64,000 bases of DNA from Bacteroides sp. M10 (GTDB taxonomy: Bacteria; Bacteroidota; Bacteroidia; Bacteroidales; Bacteroidaceae): assembly GCF_014334015.1 (NCBI RefSeq), contig NZ_CP060488.1, positions 1,260,501 to 1,324,500 of the forward strand, written 5' to 3'. Below the pieces are notes generated by a model. It was not told where the DNA came from. It did no database searches and worked only from the letters and a program-made list of their open reading frames with translations. Positions 55,725-62,802 of the stretch are shown piece by piece. The position numbers were made by a program, and so were the translations under genes. How positions within the stretch are numbered: the stretch's first letter is position 1; each line of letters begins with the position of its first letter.

Positions 55725-55759
55725 TAAGGTCGAAGGAATTGCCCTTTTCTTCGGCCTTA
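55725..55759 (-). terminator. Hairpin between fecR and susC (possible attenuator or partial terminator)
   Basis: TAAGGTCGAAG (55725-55735) and CTTCGGCCTTA (55749-55759) pair over 11 bp with one G-T pair and a 13-nt loop. On the minus strand it is followed only by ATTAAATTG, a weak T-tract. It could separate low sigma/anti-sigma transcription from high susC transcription. Confidence 0.45.
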
Positions 55760-55824
55760 CATTTTTTCTAGTCAGATGTGTCTCATAGGCGTCATATTAA
55801 TTTATAAAGTTAAACATTTTAAGG

Positions 55825-56883
55825 TCAATCGTTCATTATCTTTTCAAAGTCTTTGCTTCGTTTCTTGTCCACTCTGATTTTAATGATTCCCTGTTCCCAT
55901 GCATAGTCAATAGGTGCAGTGTCTCTCATTAAGTCAAGCGTTTGTTGTATCGTTTCGTCCATCAGGATTCCTGTAAACTTGTAGTGTTTCAACAGTTCGT
56001 CTTCGATACTTATCTGTACTTTATATTTACGTTCAAGTTTCTTTACTATACTCTCCATTGTCTCTTTTTGGATAATCCACTTAGGATCTTTCCATGATGT
56101 ATATAAGAGAGTATTCACATCCTTTCGGAATTCGACCTGTATATCTTCCTTATTTTTCTTACAAATCAAAACTGTTTCATTTGGTTTTAGATAAACTTCG
56201 GGAATGTCCCGCCCTGCATCGGGTTTCACTTTTACGGAACCTCTGACTAAGGTCGTTTCCACAATATCCTCATCATCGTAGGCTTTCACATTAAAACTGG
56301 TTCCCAACACTGTTATTTCTGTTCCCTTGGCAGAAACAATAAATGGCTTCTTATCTTTCTGCACTTCCAAAAAGGCTTCTCCGTGTAGTTCAATCTTTCG
56401 CTCCTCGTTCCCAAAAGATTTTGTGTATGTAATACTACTCCCGGAATTTAATGTTACAACAGAACCGTCCGGCAGACTTAAGACAGATTTAGAGCCTAAA
56501 GGAGCATTTACCATTGTAATCCCATCTACAACAAGACTGTCATTATGACTTCCCCATTCATAAGCAGCCCAACAGGACAGAATAAGGAGAGCAATCGCTG
56601 CTACATTTTTCCACATCATCAGATATCTTTTCTTCTGCACAGGCTGGTTGTGAGATTGTTCCTTAATAGTACCCATTACTCTATCATAGGCAGACTCCAG
56701 ATAATTATCGGGTTTCATGTTTCGGGCAACCAATTCAATTGTGTAGACTTCTCTGAAATAACGTTTATTGTCCGGAGTTTCCAGCAGTTTTTTCAGTTCA
56801 GTCCGTTCCTCTTCTGATAATCCTTTCTCGAAAAAAGAAGATACCAGTTCATTTATTCTATCTATGTTATTATTTTCTTGCAT
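55825..56883 (-). CDS. FecR-family anti-sigma factor
   Basis: A 352-residue inner-membrane protein. The cytoplasmic N-terminal part (about 1-88) holds the helical sigma-binding segment. One membrane helix follows (about 92-108, AAIALLILSCWAAYEW). The periplasmic part has the FecR beta-domain (about 118-215, with APLGSKSVLSLPDGSVVTLNSGS and GEAFLEV) and a C-terminal DUF4974-like domain (about 265-340) that would contact the STN domain of SusC. It lies 38 bp after the ECF sigma gene and 150 bp before susC, the standard order of a trans-envelope sensing cassette. Confidence 0.93.
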   Translation of the reverse strand: MQENNNIDRINELVSSFFEKGLSEEERTELKKLLETPDNKRYFREVYTIELVARNMKPDNYLESAYDRVMGTIKEQSHNQPVQKKRYLMMWKNVAAIALLILSCWAAYEWGSHNDSLVVDGITMVNAPLGSKSVLSLPDGSVVTLNSGSSITYTKSFGNEERKIELHGEAFLEVQKDKKPFIVSAKGTEITVLGTSFNVKAYDDEDIVETTLVRGSVKVKPDAGRDIPEVYLKPNETVLICKKNKEDIQVEFRKDVNTLLYTSWKDPKWIIQKETMESIVKKLERKYKVQISIEDELLKHYKFTGILMDETIQQTLDLMRDTAPIDYAWEQGIIKIRVDKKRSKDFEKIMND

Positions 56884-56921
56884 ATATATTAAAGACGATG
56901 TAAGTTAGAAAAAGGGTGGTT

Positions 56922-57455
56922 CTAAATCTGAAAAAAAATAAAGATTAGTAAGATTCCCAGTTTTTTTCTTAAAATAAGAATCGCTTCACGCAGATTAGAT
57001 TTTACTGTATTTACAGAAATATCCATCTTTTGAGCAATCTCGCTATATTTGAGTTTTTCGAAACTTCTAAGTTTTAAAGTCTCCTGATAACGTTGTGGAA
57101 GTTCACTTATTGCAGCAGTAATGCGGGATTCATCTTCTTGAGAAATAAGATATTCTAATGGATTCTCATCCAAATCAGCCAGCGTATGGCATTCTTCCAC
57201 CGGAAAAAAATCTTTCTGGACCCGCAGATAATCAATACAGGCATTTTTCACCGTTTGCAGCAGGTATCTTCTCATCGCAAGTTCCTGAATATTCTCCATA
57301 TTCGCCCACAACTTGACGAAAGACTCGCTAACGATATCTTCTACAATGCATGTATCTTTCACATATCCACAAGCAAAATAATAGAGTTCTTTGTAGTATT
57401 GAGTAAAAAAGGATTTAAACTTCTCTTCCTTTATCCAATCCGCACTTTTTCCCAT
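56922..57455 (-). CDS. ECF-type RNA polymerase sigma factor
   Basis: A 177-residue sigma-70 family protein. Region 2 covers about residues 12-80 (YYKELYYFACGYVKDTCIVEDIVSE split by a short gap from FVKLWAN), and region 4 about 110-165, with LPQRYQETLKLR and the helix-turn-helix KYSEIAQKMDISVNTVKSNL. Released from FecR when glycan binds SusC, it should direct RNA polymerase to the susC operon below. The C-terminal tail ILLIFIFFQI is unusually hydrophobic. A -7 box lies 47 bp upstream. It heads the regulatory cassette of the lyase PUL. Confidence 0.94.
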   Translation of the reverse strand: MGKSADWIKEEKFKSFFTQYYKELYYFACGYVKDTCIVEDIVSESFVKLWANMENIQELAMRRYLLQTVKNACIDYLRVQKDFFPVEECHTLADLDENPLEYLISQEDESRITAAISELPQRYQETLKLRSFEKLKYSEIAQKMDISVNTVKSNLREAILILRKKLGILLIFIFFQI

Positions 57456-57501
57456 TCCAATAGTATAACAACTTAAAGTTCAACGTGAGTTCGAGATGGA
57501 G

Positions 57502-57509
57502 CAAAGTTA
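57502..57509 (-). promoter_or_regulatory. -7 box of the ECF sigma gene
   Basis: The minus strand reads TAACTTTG, an exact TAnnTTTG match, 47 bp before the ATG at 57455. No clear -33 element is seen at 19-21 bp. The rest of the 251-bp gap to 57706 holds only the terminator at 57649-57682. Confidence 0.55.
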
Positions 57510-57648
57510 CTTAAATATATTATTTAGAGAACGTTTCCCATATATTTTTTGCCATGAACAAAAGAATAGTTGAATCAGAAAAGTACATGATAAGAAAAAT
57601 ATCTCATAGTAATTTACAAGTGATAACCAATCATTTATAATCAAACTA

Positions 57649-57682
57649 GCCCAAGCCTACGCTAATTATCGTAGACTTGGGC
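57649..57682 (-). terminator. Terminator after the alpha/beta hydrolase gene
   Basis: GCCCAAGCCTACG (57649-57661) pairs with CGTAGACTTGGGC (57670-57682): a 13-bp stem with one mismatch and an 8-nt loop, 24 bp downstream of the stop at 57707. On the minus strand a T-containing tail (TAGTTTGATTA) follows. Confidence 0.7.
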
Positions 57683-57706
57683 CGACTATTTTCCTGAACT
57701 TATTAT

Positions 57707-58516
57707 TTATAAAGTGCGTTTTTGCTTCTTGATGTAATCGACCATGAACAAACAACCGGGCGCATACATATTTCCATGATTGAAGCCCTGCAACTCATGC
57801 AAGAAAACTTGGTCGTTACCCAGGCTGCGAAGCACAGCATACAAATGGGCATTTTCCTCATAGCGGGCTGCCAGTTCCTGATTCCGGTCGCCAGTTATTA
57901 AATAGATCGGTGGTGTTCCCGAGTGCGCATGATATAATGGAGCAAACTCGTCGATAACAGGTATGCCGTCTTTCAATTTCCGTTCACTCCGAATCGTGAA
58001 ATGTGTTACTGTCTGTCCGCTAAGTGGGAACCAGGCGGCCACTTTATCGGCATCTACCTGATATTTTTGCAGATAACTTTTATCGAGTGCCAACATCAAA
58101 GTCAGATATCCACCGGCAGAATGACCGGATACGTAGATCTTATCCGGATTTCCTCCATATTGGCTGATATGCTTGAATGTCCAGGCTACCGCTTCGGCAG
58201 CATCTTCGATGTAAGCCGGATTGGTAGCACGCGGACTTAACCGATAATTGACCGTTACTACTGCAAATCCTTGTTCTGTCAGTTCTCTTGGAATATGTTT
58301 ACTCCCGCCCGTCAGACCACCACCATGAAACCAGACAACAGTTGGAAAGTCCTTGATACCCTCCGGGTAGTAAATATCGAGTTTACAACGTTCCAGACGA
58401 TAAGCATCTGTTTCATTTTCCAAAAGATAAGAAATATCTTTCTTGTCTTTATAAATAGTTTGTGCTGATAATGACACAACACAGGCTAATAACAGAAGAA
58501 GAATTCGAGTTCTCAT
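57707..58516 (-). CDS. Alpha/beta hydrolase (acetyl-esterase-like)
   Basis: A 269-residue secreted protein with a signal peptide (about 1-19, ending SLSAQ). It has the HSL/BD-FAE type esterase pattern: oxyanion-hole HGGG at 64-67, nucleophile Ser133 in GHSAGG, a probable acid in LITGDRNQE near 210 and a histidine in FNHGNM near 247. Such PUL enzymes often remove acetyl or similar ester groups from polysaccharides. It has its own full promoter at 58541-58572 and its own terminator, so it forms a single-gene unit between the lyase PUL and the uronan operon. Substrate unknown. Confidence 0.85.
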   Translation of the reverse strand: MRTRILLLLLACVVSLSAQTIYKDKKDISYLLENETDAYRLERCKLDIYYPEGIKDFPTVVWFHGGGLTGGSKHIPRELTEQGFAVVTVNYRLSPRATNPAYIEDAAEAVAWTFKHISQYGGNPDKIYVSGHSAGGYLTLMLALDKSYLQKYQVDADKVAAWFPLSGQTVTHFTIRSERKLKDGIPVIDEFAPLYHAHSGTPPIYLITGDRNQELAARYEENAHLYAVLRSLGNDQVFLHELQGFNHGNMYAPGCLFMVDYIKKQKRTL

Positions 58517-58540
58517 ATAATTAACATATTAAGATGTAGA

Positions 58541-58572
58541 CAAAATTATGTACATCTTTTGTATCACGCAAA
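58541..58572 (-). promoter_or_regulatory. Promoter of the alpha/beta hydrolase gene
   Basis: On the minus strand TTTG (58572-58569) and TAATTTTG (58548-58541) are 20 bp apart, an exact -33/-7 match. The ATG at 58516 is 24 bp downstream of the -7 box. This is the cleanest promoter in the window. Confidence 0.75.
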
Positions 58573-58681
58573 TAATCAACCGTAAATTTCTATAGATAAA
58601 CGACAATCTCCCGCCCGAATATGTACCCGAAAACACATTTCCAGACAGGAGATCCACCATTATAGACAACAAAGTCCCTCT

Positions 58682-59578
58682 CTAAAGTTTCTTGATGGAG
58701 AAATCGGCGAAACGGATTTCTTCATCGCGCAACTGGTCTTGCCAGCTACGGTTCTCGCCCAAATAGCGGTAGATACCCCATTTGGGGCGAAGTCCCGTAC
58801 AATCGGTGCGCCACATATCCATCTTCTGGGGATCGAGTTTCAAGAGAACTTTCCCGTCTTTCACGCGCGTGATGGTTACTTCATAAGAACCATCCTCACC
58901 GAAACGGGCTTTCTCTTCCACCTCTACCCAGTTACCGAGGAAGTCGGCCAAATCCGTGCTGACAATAGTCGTAGTACTCTCGCCACGCTTGTCATAGCGC
59001 ACACGTAACTGTTGTCCGCCCTTACTATTCGAATAGGCAGTCAGTGTAATGAGCGGAGAGCTGACGTCTGCCGTACCGGATGCGTTGTCGATGCCTTTCA
59101 ACTGGTGAAGATGGGAGAATTTGGTAGTTGTACGAAATCCTGCCGGCAAACAGAATTTCCAACGGAACACCATTGTCTCTCCTTGCTGGCCAACAAGGCT
59201 TTGTGGAGATTTATTATCTGTTTTTATTTCATTCCGCTGACGGTCTGTGATATTCGGCAGACCGCGGTCATCGTCTATCGCAGCATGAATAAATAATGCG
59301 AATACATATTTGTTCAACTGATTGTCACGCACCTGCTGAATATGCTGGAAATGCTCCGTTTTATGCTCGCGCGAAGAATCGGGAGCCTCGTGGTTGTAGC
59401 CCGAGCGCTTTATCAAGTCGTACGTTTTCGCGCTGTTGCCATCGGCTATTAATGAACCGTCCACTTGCTGTTCCGGTTGTCCGGGCTTCGGCTGTTCCTT
59501 GTCGTCTATCACTTCGGATGAACTATTGGAGCAGGCAATAAAGGCAAAGAGGGCTAAGAATAAGATTCCTGTTTTCAT
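58682..59578 (-). CDS. Polysaccharide-lyase-like jelly-roll lipoprotein (PL20/PF14099-like)
   Basis: A 298-residue lipoprotein (AFIAC, Cys16) with a linker rich in Ser, Asp, Glu and Pro, so surface display is likely. The domain from about residue 90 is a beta-jelly-roll: MVFRWKFCLP, KFSHLHQLKG, WVEVEEKARFG, RPKWGIYRYLG and a closing RDEEIRFADFSI. This pattern resembles heparinase-I-like Polysacc_lyase proteins and, as I recall it, PL20 glucuronan lyases. The H-x-H-Q-L-K segment and RPKWGIYR are the likely active-site strands. It is the last gene of an operon with a PL38-like lyase and an alpha/beta hydrolase (4 bp gap). Polyuronate cleavage is inferred, and binding without catalysis cannot be excluded. 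Confidence 0.7.
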   Translation of the reverse strand: MKTGILFLALFAFIACSNSSSEVIDDKEQPKPGQPEQQVDGSLIADGNSAKTYDLIKRSGYNHEAPDSSREHKTEHFQHIQQVRDNQLNKYVFALFIHAAIDDDRGLPNITDRQRNEIKTDNKSPQSLVGQQGETMVFRWKFCLPAGFRTTTKFSHLHQLKGIDNASGTADVSSPLITLTAYSNSKGGQQLRVRYDKRGESTTTIVSTDLADFLGNWVEVEEKARFGEDGSYEVTITRVKDGKVLLKLDPQKMDMWRTDCTGLRPKWGIYRYLGENRSWQDQLRDEEIRFADFSIKKL

Positions 59579-59582
59579 ACGT

Positions 59583-60572
59583 TTATTTCATATAGGTGGT
59601 CAGGAAATCGACAGACTTGAAGAAAATCTCTTCCATCTTATCAGAAGTCTTTGAACTTACGTTGTGGTCATAATACTTATACGTCAGCAGGTTGCAGACG
59701 CCTCCTTTTTTCTTTAGTGCCGATGCAAACATTTCACTTTGCTCACACTCTACCGTCACATCACACGTGCCACATACCAGCATGGAAGCAGGGATATTCT
59801 TCTTTGGAATGAGATTGATAGGAGATGCTTCGCGCAGGACTTTCGGGTTCCGGTCACAGAAATAAGCGATGCGTTGAGCATCTTTTGTCTTCATGGTGAT
59901 GGCAGCCTTTTCCAGATCATAGATACCGGAATAGCCGACAAGTGCTTTCGTTCCGGGAACAGTCATGGCAGCAACTGCCGCCAGGTGTGCACCTGCAGAA
60001 GTGCCCAGGAAGCCGACACAGGCAGGATTTACATTCAATTCGGCAGCATGCTCCTGCACGTATTTCACAGCATCCAGAATATCTTGAATGGAGACTTTCA
60101 CGGTTGCGTCGGATTGCGGTGCCAGTGTATAAGAGACACGTACACCTGTAATACCCTTTTGCTTTGCCAGGTATTGAGACAGAGATCTGGACGAACCATT
60201 ATCTCCACGTGCCCATCCACCTCCGTGGATGTAGACCACGAACGGAGCGGGTTTGTCAGTCTCTGCAAAGTCTACTGTGAGTATCAGCTCATAATCCTTA
60301 TGTTTCTTATACACAATGTCTTTGGTAGTCACTCCCTTATAGTCCTTGCTTTTCAGACGGTCCGGCTGATAGGTATAAGGCACCATCACATCGGGAATGG
60401 TATTCACATCGATAAACTTCGCATATTTCTTTGCATACAGCAGCGCATAGGAGCCGTCCTCATTCTGCGTCATCTTCATGCCATAGCGATTGGAAAATTG
60501 CTGCGGTTGCGCTTCCTGGGCAAGGCAAAAAAGCGGCAGCATACACAAACATAAAATCAGTTTCAATTTCAT
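59583..60572 (-). CDS. Alpha/beta hydrolase (BD-FAE-like carbohydrate esterase)
   Basis: A 329-residue secreted protein with a signal peptide (about 1-18, ending CLAQ). Esterase motifs are HGGGW at 116-120, nucleophile Ser192 in GTSAGAH, an acidic residue in CGTCDVTVECEQ and a histidine in YYDHNV. It lies between a PL38-like lyase (27 bp upstream) and a jelly-roll lyase-like gene (4 bp downstream), which makes deacetylation of a uronan the most sensible guess. It is longer by about 60 N-terminal residues than the hydrolase at 57,707 and only distantly similar to it. Confidence 0.83.
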   Translation of the reverse strand: MKLKLILCLCMLPLFCLAQEAQPQQFSNRYGMKMTQNEDGSYALLYAKKYAKFIDVNTIPDVMVPYTYQPDRLKSKDYKGVTTKDIVYKKHKDYELILTVDFAETDKPAPFVVYIHGGGWARGDNGSSRSLSQYLAKQKGITGVRVSYTLAPQSDATVKVSIQDILDAVKYVQEHAAELNVNPACVGFLGTSAGAHLAAVAAMTVPGTKALVGYSGIYDLEKAAITMKTKDAQRIAYFCDRNPKVLREASPINLIPKKNIPASMLVCGTCDVTVECEQSEMFASALKKKGGVCNLLTYKYYDHNVSSKTSDKMEEIFFKSVDFLTTYMK

Positions 60573-60599
60573 GATATCACTTCATTAGGTGGGATAATC

Positions 60600-61802
60600 T
60601 TATTTCTTCTTTAAAATTAGATACGGTATCGTTTCTACATCCGACGTACTGTATTTCAGTCCGATGCGCTTTGCCGTATCTATGTACTTCTGATTGCCCA
60701 ATGCCGTTCCCGCTTCATAAAGAAGAATGGCGGCACGCGACTGGTCGAATGGTTTAATCTGCTTGAACTTCCAGCTTTCGGGATTCATATAATAAGGATA
60801 CAGATAGTCTACTGCCTGCGAAGCCACTTTGCCGTTGGCGGCCGGAGTATTCCACAAGTTGATACCTATCTGGCTGGTAATCTGATTGGCTTCCATCAGA
60901 GCTTCGAGAGCGAAAGTTGAATAATGCAGGGAGAGCGTCCGTTCCAGTTCTTGGGGTAGTGAGCCGTCATCGGCAATCTGTGCACCCATTTTGGGGAGGA
61001 TGCTTTGCTCGGCTACTTCACGGATGCGGTCGGTGCGGTCCAGATAGGCGAGTACCATCAGGTGAATGGCTTCGTACCACAGGCCATGATTGTTGGCAGC
61101 ATGAGATTCTCTTTGTCCCTGTGTGCTGTTCTCCATCCAATAACAGAAAGCGGTAGCCCAGTCATCGAGCTTTTTCTTGTCCGAGGCAGTCCAGCTTTTC
61201 GAGCTTTCTATCAATTTGGCAACTCCCAGTGCACGACTGAAACGGCGGGAGTCAATGAAGCCCGAACCACGCATATTTTTCATTCCCGGAACGGATTGTG
61301 CATAAGTCATATTGGGGTTCATACCCAATTTCGGGTCGGTAAACCATGTTCGTAAATGATCGGCACAGGCTTTGGCGTAGACTTCTTTTCCGGTGATGTA
61401 ATAGAGTACACCCAAACAGTAGGCAGCGTCGCCAAAACGGTTGGCATTCTCACGTTCAGGGTATTCATAAACTTCCGGGTTGCGTTCGCCATCCTTACGG
61501 ATATAGGGAAGCCCATCTGTCTTCGTAGAGTCCGGCCACCAGTATGGGGATAGAGTCATATAATCCCGGGGGTCCTTGCTGGGAGGTAATTTCTTTTTAG
61601 CTGTTACCGACAGAGGAGACATCTTTATATATTTCTCTGCCGCCTTTTCCTGTAATTCGATGTACTGGGTCACCTCTTTATCGCCTTTCTGATAATCGGT
61701 CTTCAGCTTCTCGAGCAATGTCGCATTAAACGGTCCCAACGGTGCCGCGTTCAGTACTCCCCAACAAAGGCATAGAGCCCATATAGCAAAGATTCGTCTC
61801 AT
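60600..61802 (-). CDS. PL38-like polysaccharide lyase (alginate_lyase fold), periplasmic
   Basis: A 400-residue protein with a plain signal peptide (about 1-19). The all-helical toroid has the alginate_lyase (PF05426) pattern: YMTLSPYWWPD at 81-91, NMTYAQSVPGMKN at 164-176, the catalytic NNHGLWYEA at 237-245 and LPQELERTLSLHYSTFALEA at 282-301, where Asn238, His239 and Tyr294 are the expected catalytic residues. WWPD, the DSRRFSRAL segment and length fit PL38, a family for which glucuronan and alginate activity has been reported (from memory). It is the first gene of a three-gene operon with an esterase and a jelly-roll lyase-like lipoprotein. Confidence 0.82.
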   Translation of the reverse strand: MRRIFAIWALCLCWGVLNAAPLGPFNATLLEKLKTDYQKGDKEVTQYIELQEKAAEKYIKMSPLSVTAKKKLPPSKDPRDYMTLSPYWWPDSTKTDGLPYIRKDGERNPEVYEYPERENANRFGDAAYCLGVLYYITGKEVYAKACADHLRTWFTDPKLGMNPNMTYAQSVPGMKNMRGSGFIDSRRFSRALGVAKLIESSKSWTASDKKKLDDWATAFCYWMENSTQGQRESHAANNHGLWYEAIHLMVLAYLDRTDRIREVAEQSILPKMGAQIADDGSLPQELERTLSLHYSTFALEALMEANQITSQIGINLWNTPAANGKVASQAVDYLYPYYMNPESWKFKQIKPFDQSRAAILLYEAGTALGNQKYIDTAKRIGLKYSTSDVETIPYLILKKK

Positions 61803-61918
61803 AAATGTATTCTTTTAGAGTAGTGGAGATGAGTGGTTAAGATAAGATGTGTAATGGTAAGATTAATAGTGAAGCAAGTAAGAGGTAAGTTAGCAAAAAG
61901 CAGGTAATCAGGAAATAA

Positions 61919-61982
61919 GCAACCAAGCAGTAAGTAGTTGAGTATAAAATATTTGCTACTTAACTACTCACTACTTGATTGC
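61919..61982 (-). terminator. Large imperfect hairpin after the SDR gene
   Basis: Positions 61919-61944 and 61957-61982 pair over 26 bp with four mismatches and a 12-nt loop, built of repeated AGTAGT/CTACTT words. It lies 45 bp downstream of the SDR stop and may end that operon. The rest of the 61803-62027 gap has runs of AAGTAAG-like words and no clear promoter for the lyase operon. Confidence 0.45.
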
Positions 61983-62027
61983 TAAATCTTTACTACTTAT
62001 ACTAGCTCCAGATTCGGTGATTCTTCT

Positions 62028-62780
62028 TTAAGAGAAGAAACAACCACCGTTAATATCAATATTCGTACCTGTCAGGTAAGAAGATTCGGAGCAAGCCAGG
62101 AAGCAAACCAGTTCGGCAACTTCATCAGCAGTTCCCTCACGACGCAATGCGTAAGAGCCTTTCATACGTTCACGATTCTCCGGTGTATTGAAGCGGTCGT
62201 GGAACGAAGTAGCAATCGTACCCGGACAGATAGCGTTGCAGCGGATTCCTTGAGGACCGAGTTCTTTGGCCATAGAGCGAGTGAATGTCATTACGGCACC
62301 TTTGGCAGTTGCATACATGGAAGCTCCGTTGCCACCGCCGTCGCGGGCAGCCAATGAAGAGAAGTTTACGATAGAACCACCCTCCGGCATCATCGGAACT
62401 ACCTCACGGGTACAAAGGAATACGGAACGCATATTGACATCCATCAGGAAGTCATACCAGTCTTCATCCTGTTCGGTGATTTTCTTACGGCCTACGATTC
62501 CGCCTACTACATTTACCAATACATCTACCTTGTCGCCAAAAGCCTTGTTGCACTCTGCAAAAAGATTCTTCACCGCAGCAGCTTTCGTCATATCACCCTG
62601 AACAGCGATTGCTTCACCACCCACGTTTTTAATCAATGCCAGTGTTTCCTGTGCATCGGCTTCATTATCAAAATAGTTCAAACAAACTTTAGCGCCTTCT
62701 GCGGCTAATTTTACAGATATTGCGCGACCCAGGTCACGTGCACCACCAGTTACAATAGCAACTTTTCCTTCTAATTTCAT
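62028..62780 (-). CDS. SDR-family oxidoreductase, probable uronate (DEH/KduD-type) reductase
   Basis: A 250-residue classical short-chain dehydrogenase. It has the nucleotide-binding TGGARDLGRAI at 11-21, the NVVGG strand near 90, the catalytic triad Ser142, Tyr156 and Lys160 (YATAK) and CPGTIAT near 195. In uronan catabolism such enzymes reduce 4-deoxy-5-keto-hexuronate, the monomer formed by exo-lyases, to 2-keto-3-deoxygluconate. That role is inferred from the MFS transporter upstream (22 bp) and the lyases downstream; an ordinary sugar or polyol dehydrogenase would look much the same. Acidic residues after the second strand (FDNEAD) leave the NADH or NADPH preference open. Confidence 0.82.
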   Translation of the reverse strand: MKLEGKVAIVTGGARDLGRAISVKLAAEGAKVCLNYFDNEADAQETLALIKNVGGEAIAVQGDMTKAAAVKNLFAECNKAFGDKVDVLVNVVGGIVGRKKITEQDEDWYDFLMDVNMRSVFLCTREVVPMMPEGGSIVNFSSLAARDGGGNGASMYATAKGAVMTFTRSMAKELGPQGIRCNAICPGTIATSFHDRFNTPENRERMKGSYALRREGTADEVAELVCFLACSESSYLTGTNIDINGGCFFS

Positions 62781-62802
62781 AATTGTCTTTTTTAAAATAC
62801 GT

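Noticed and set aside
59739..60554. 271-codon open frame on the plus strand over the alpha/beta hydrolase at 59,583-60,572
   Set aside because: The minus-strand frame has signal peptide, HGGGW and GTSAGAH motifs and fits the operon. The plus-strand frame has none and is Cys/His/Ile rich.
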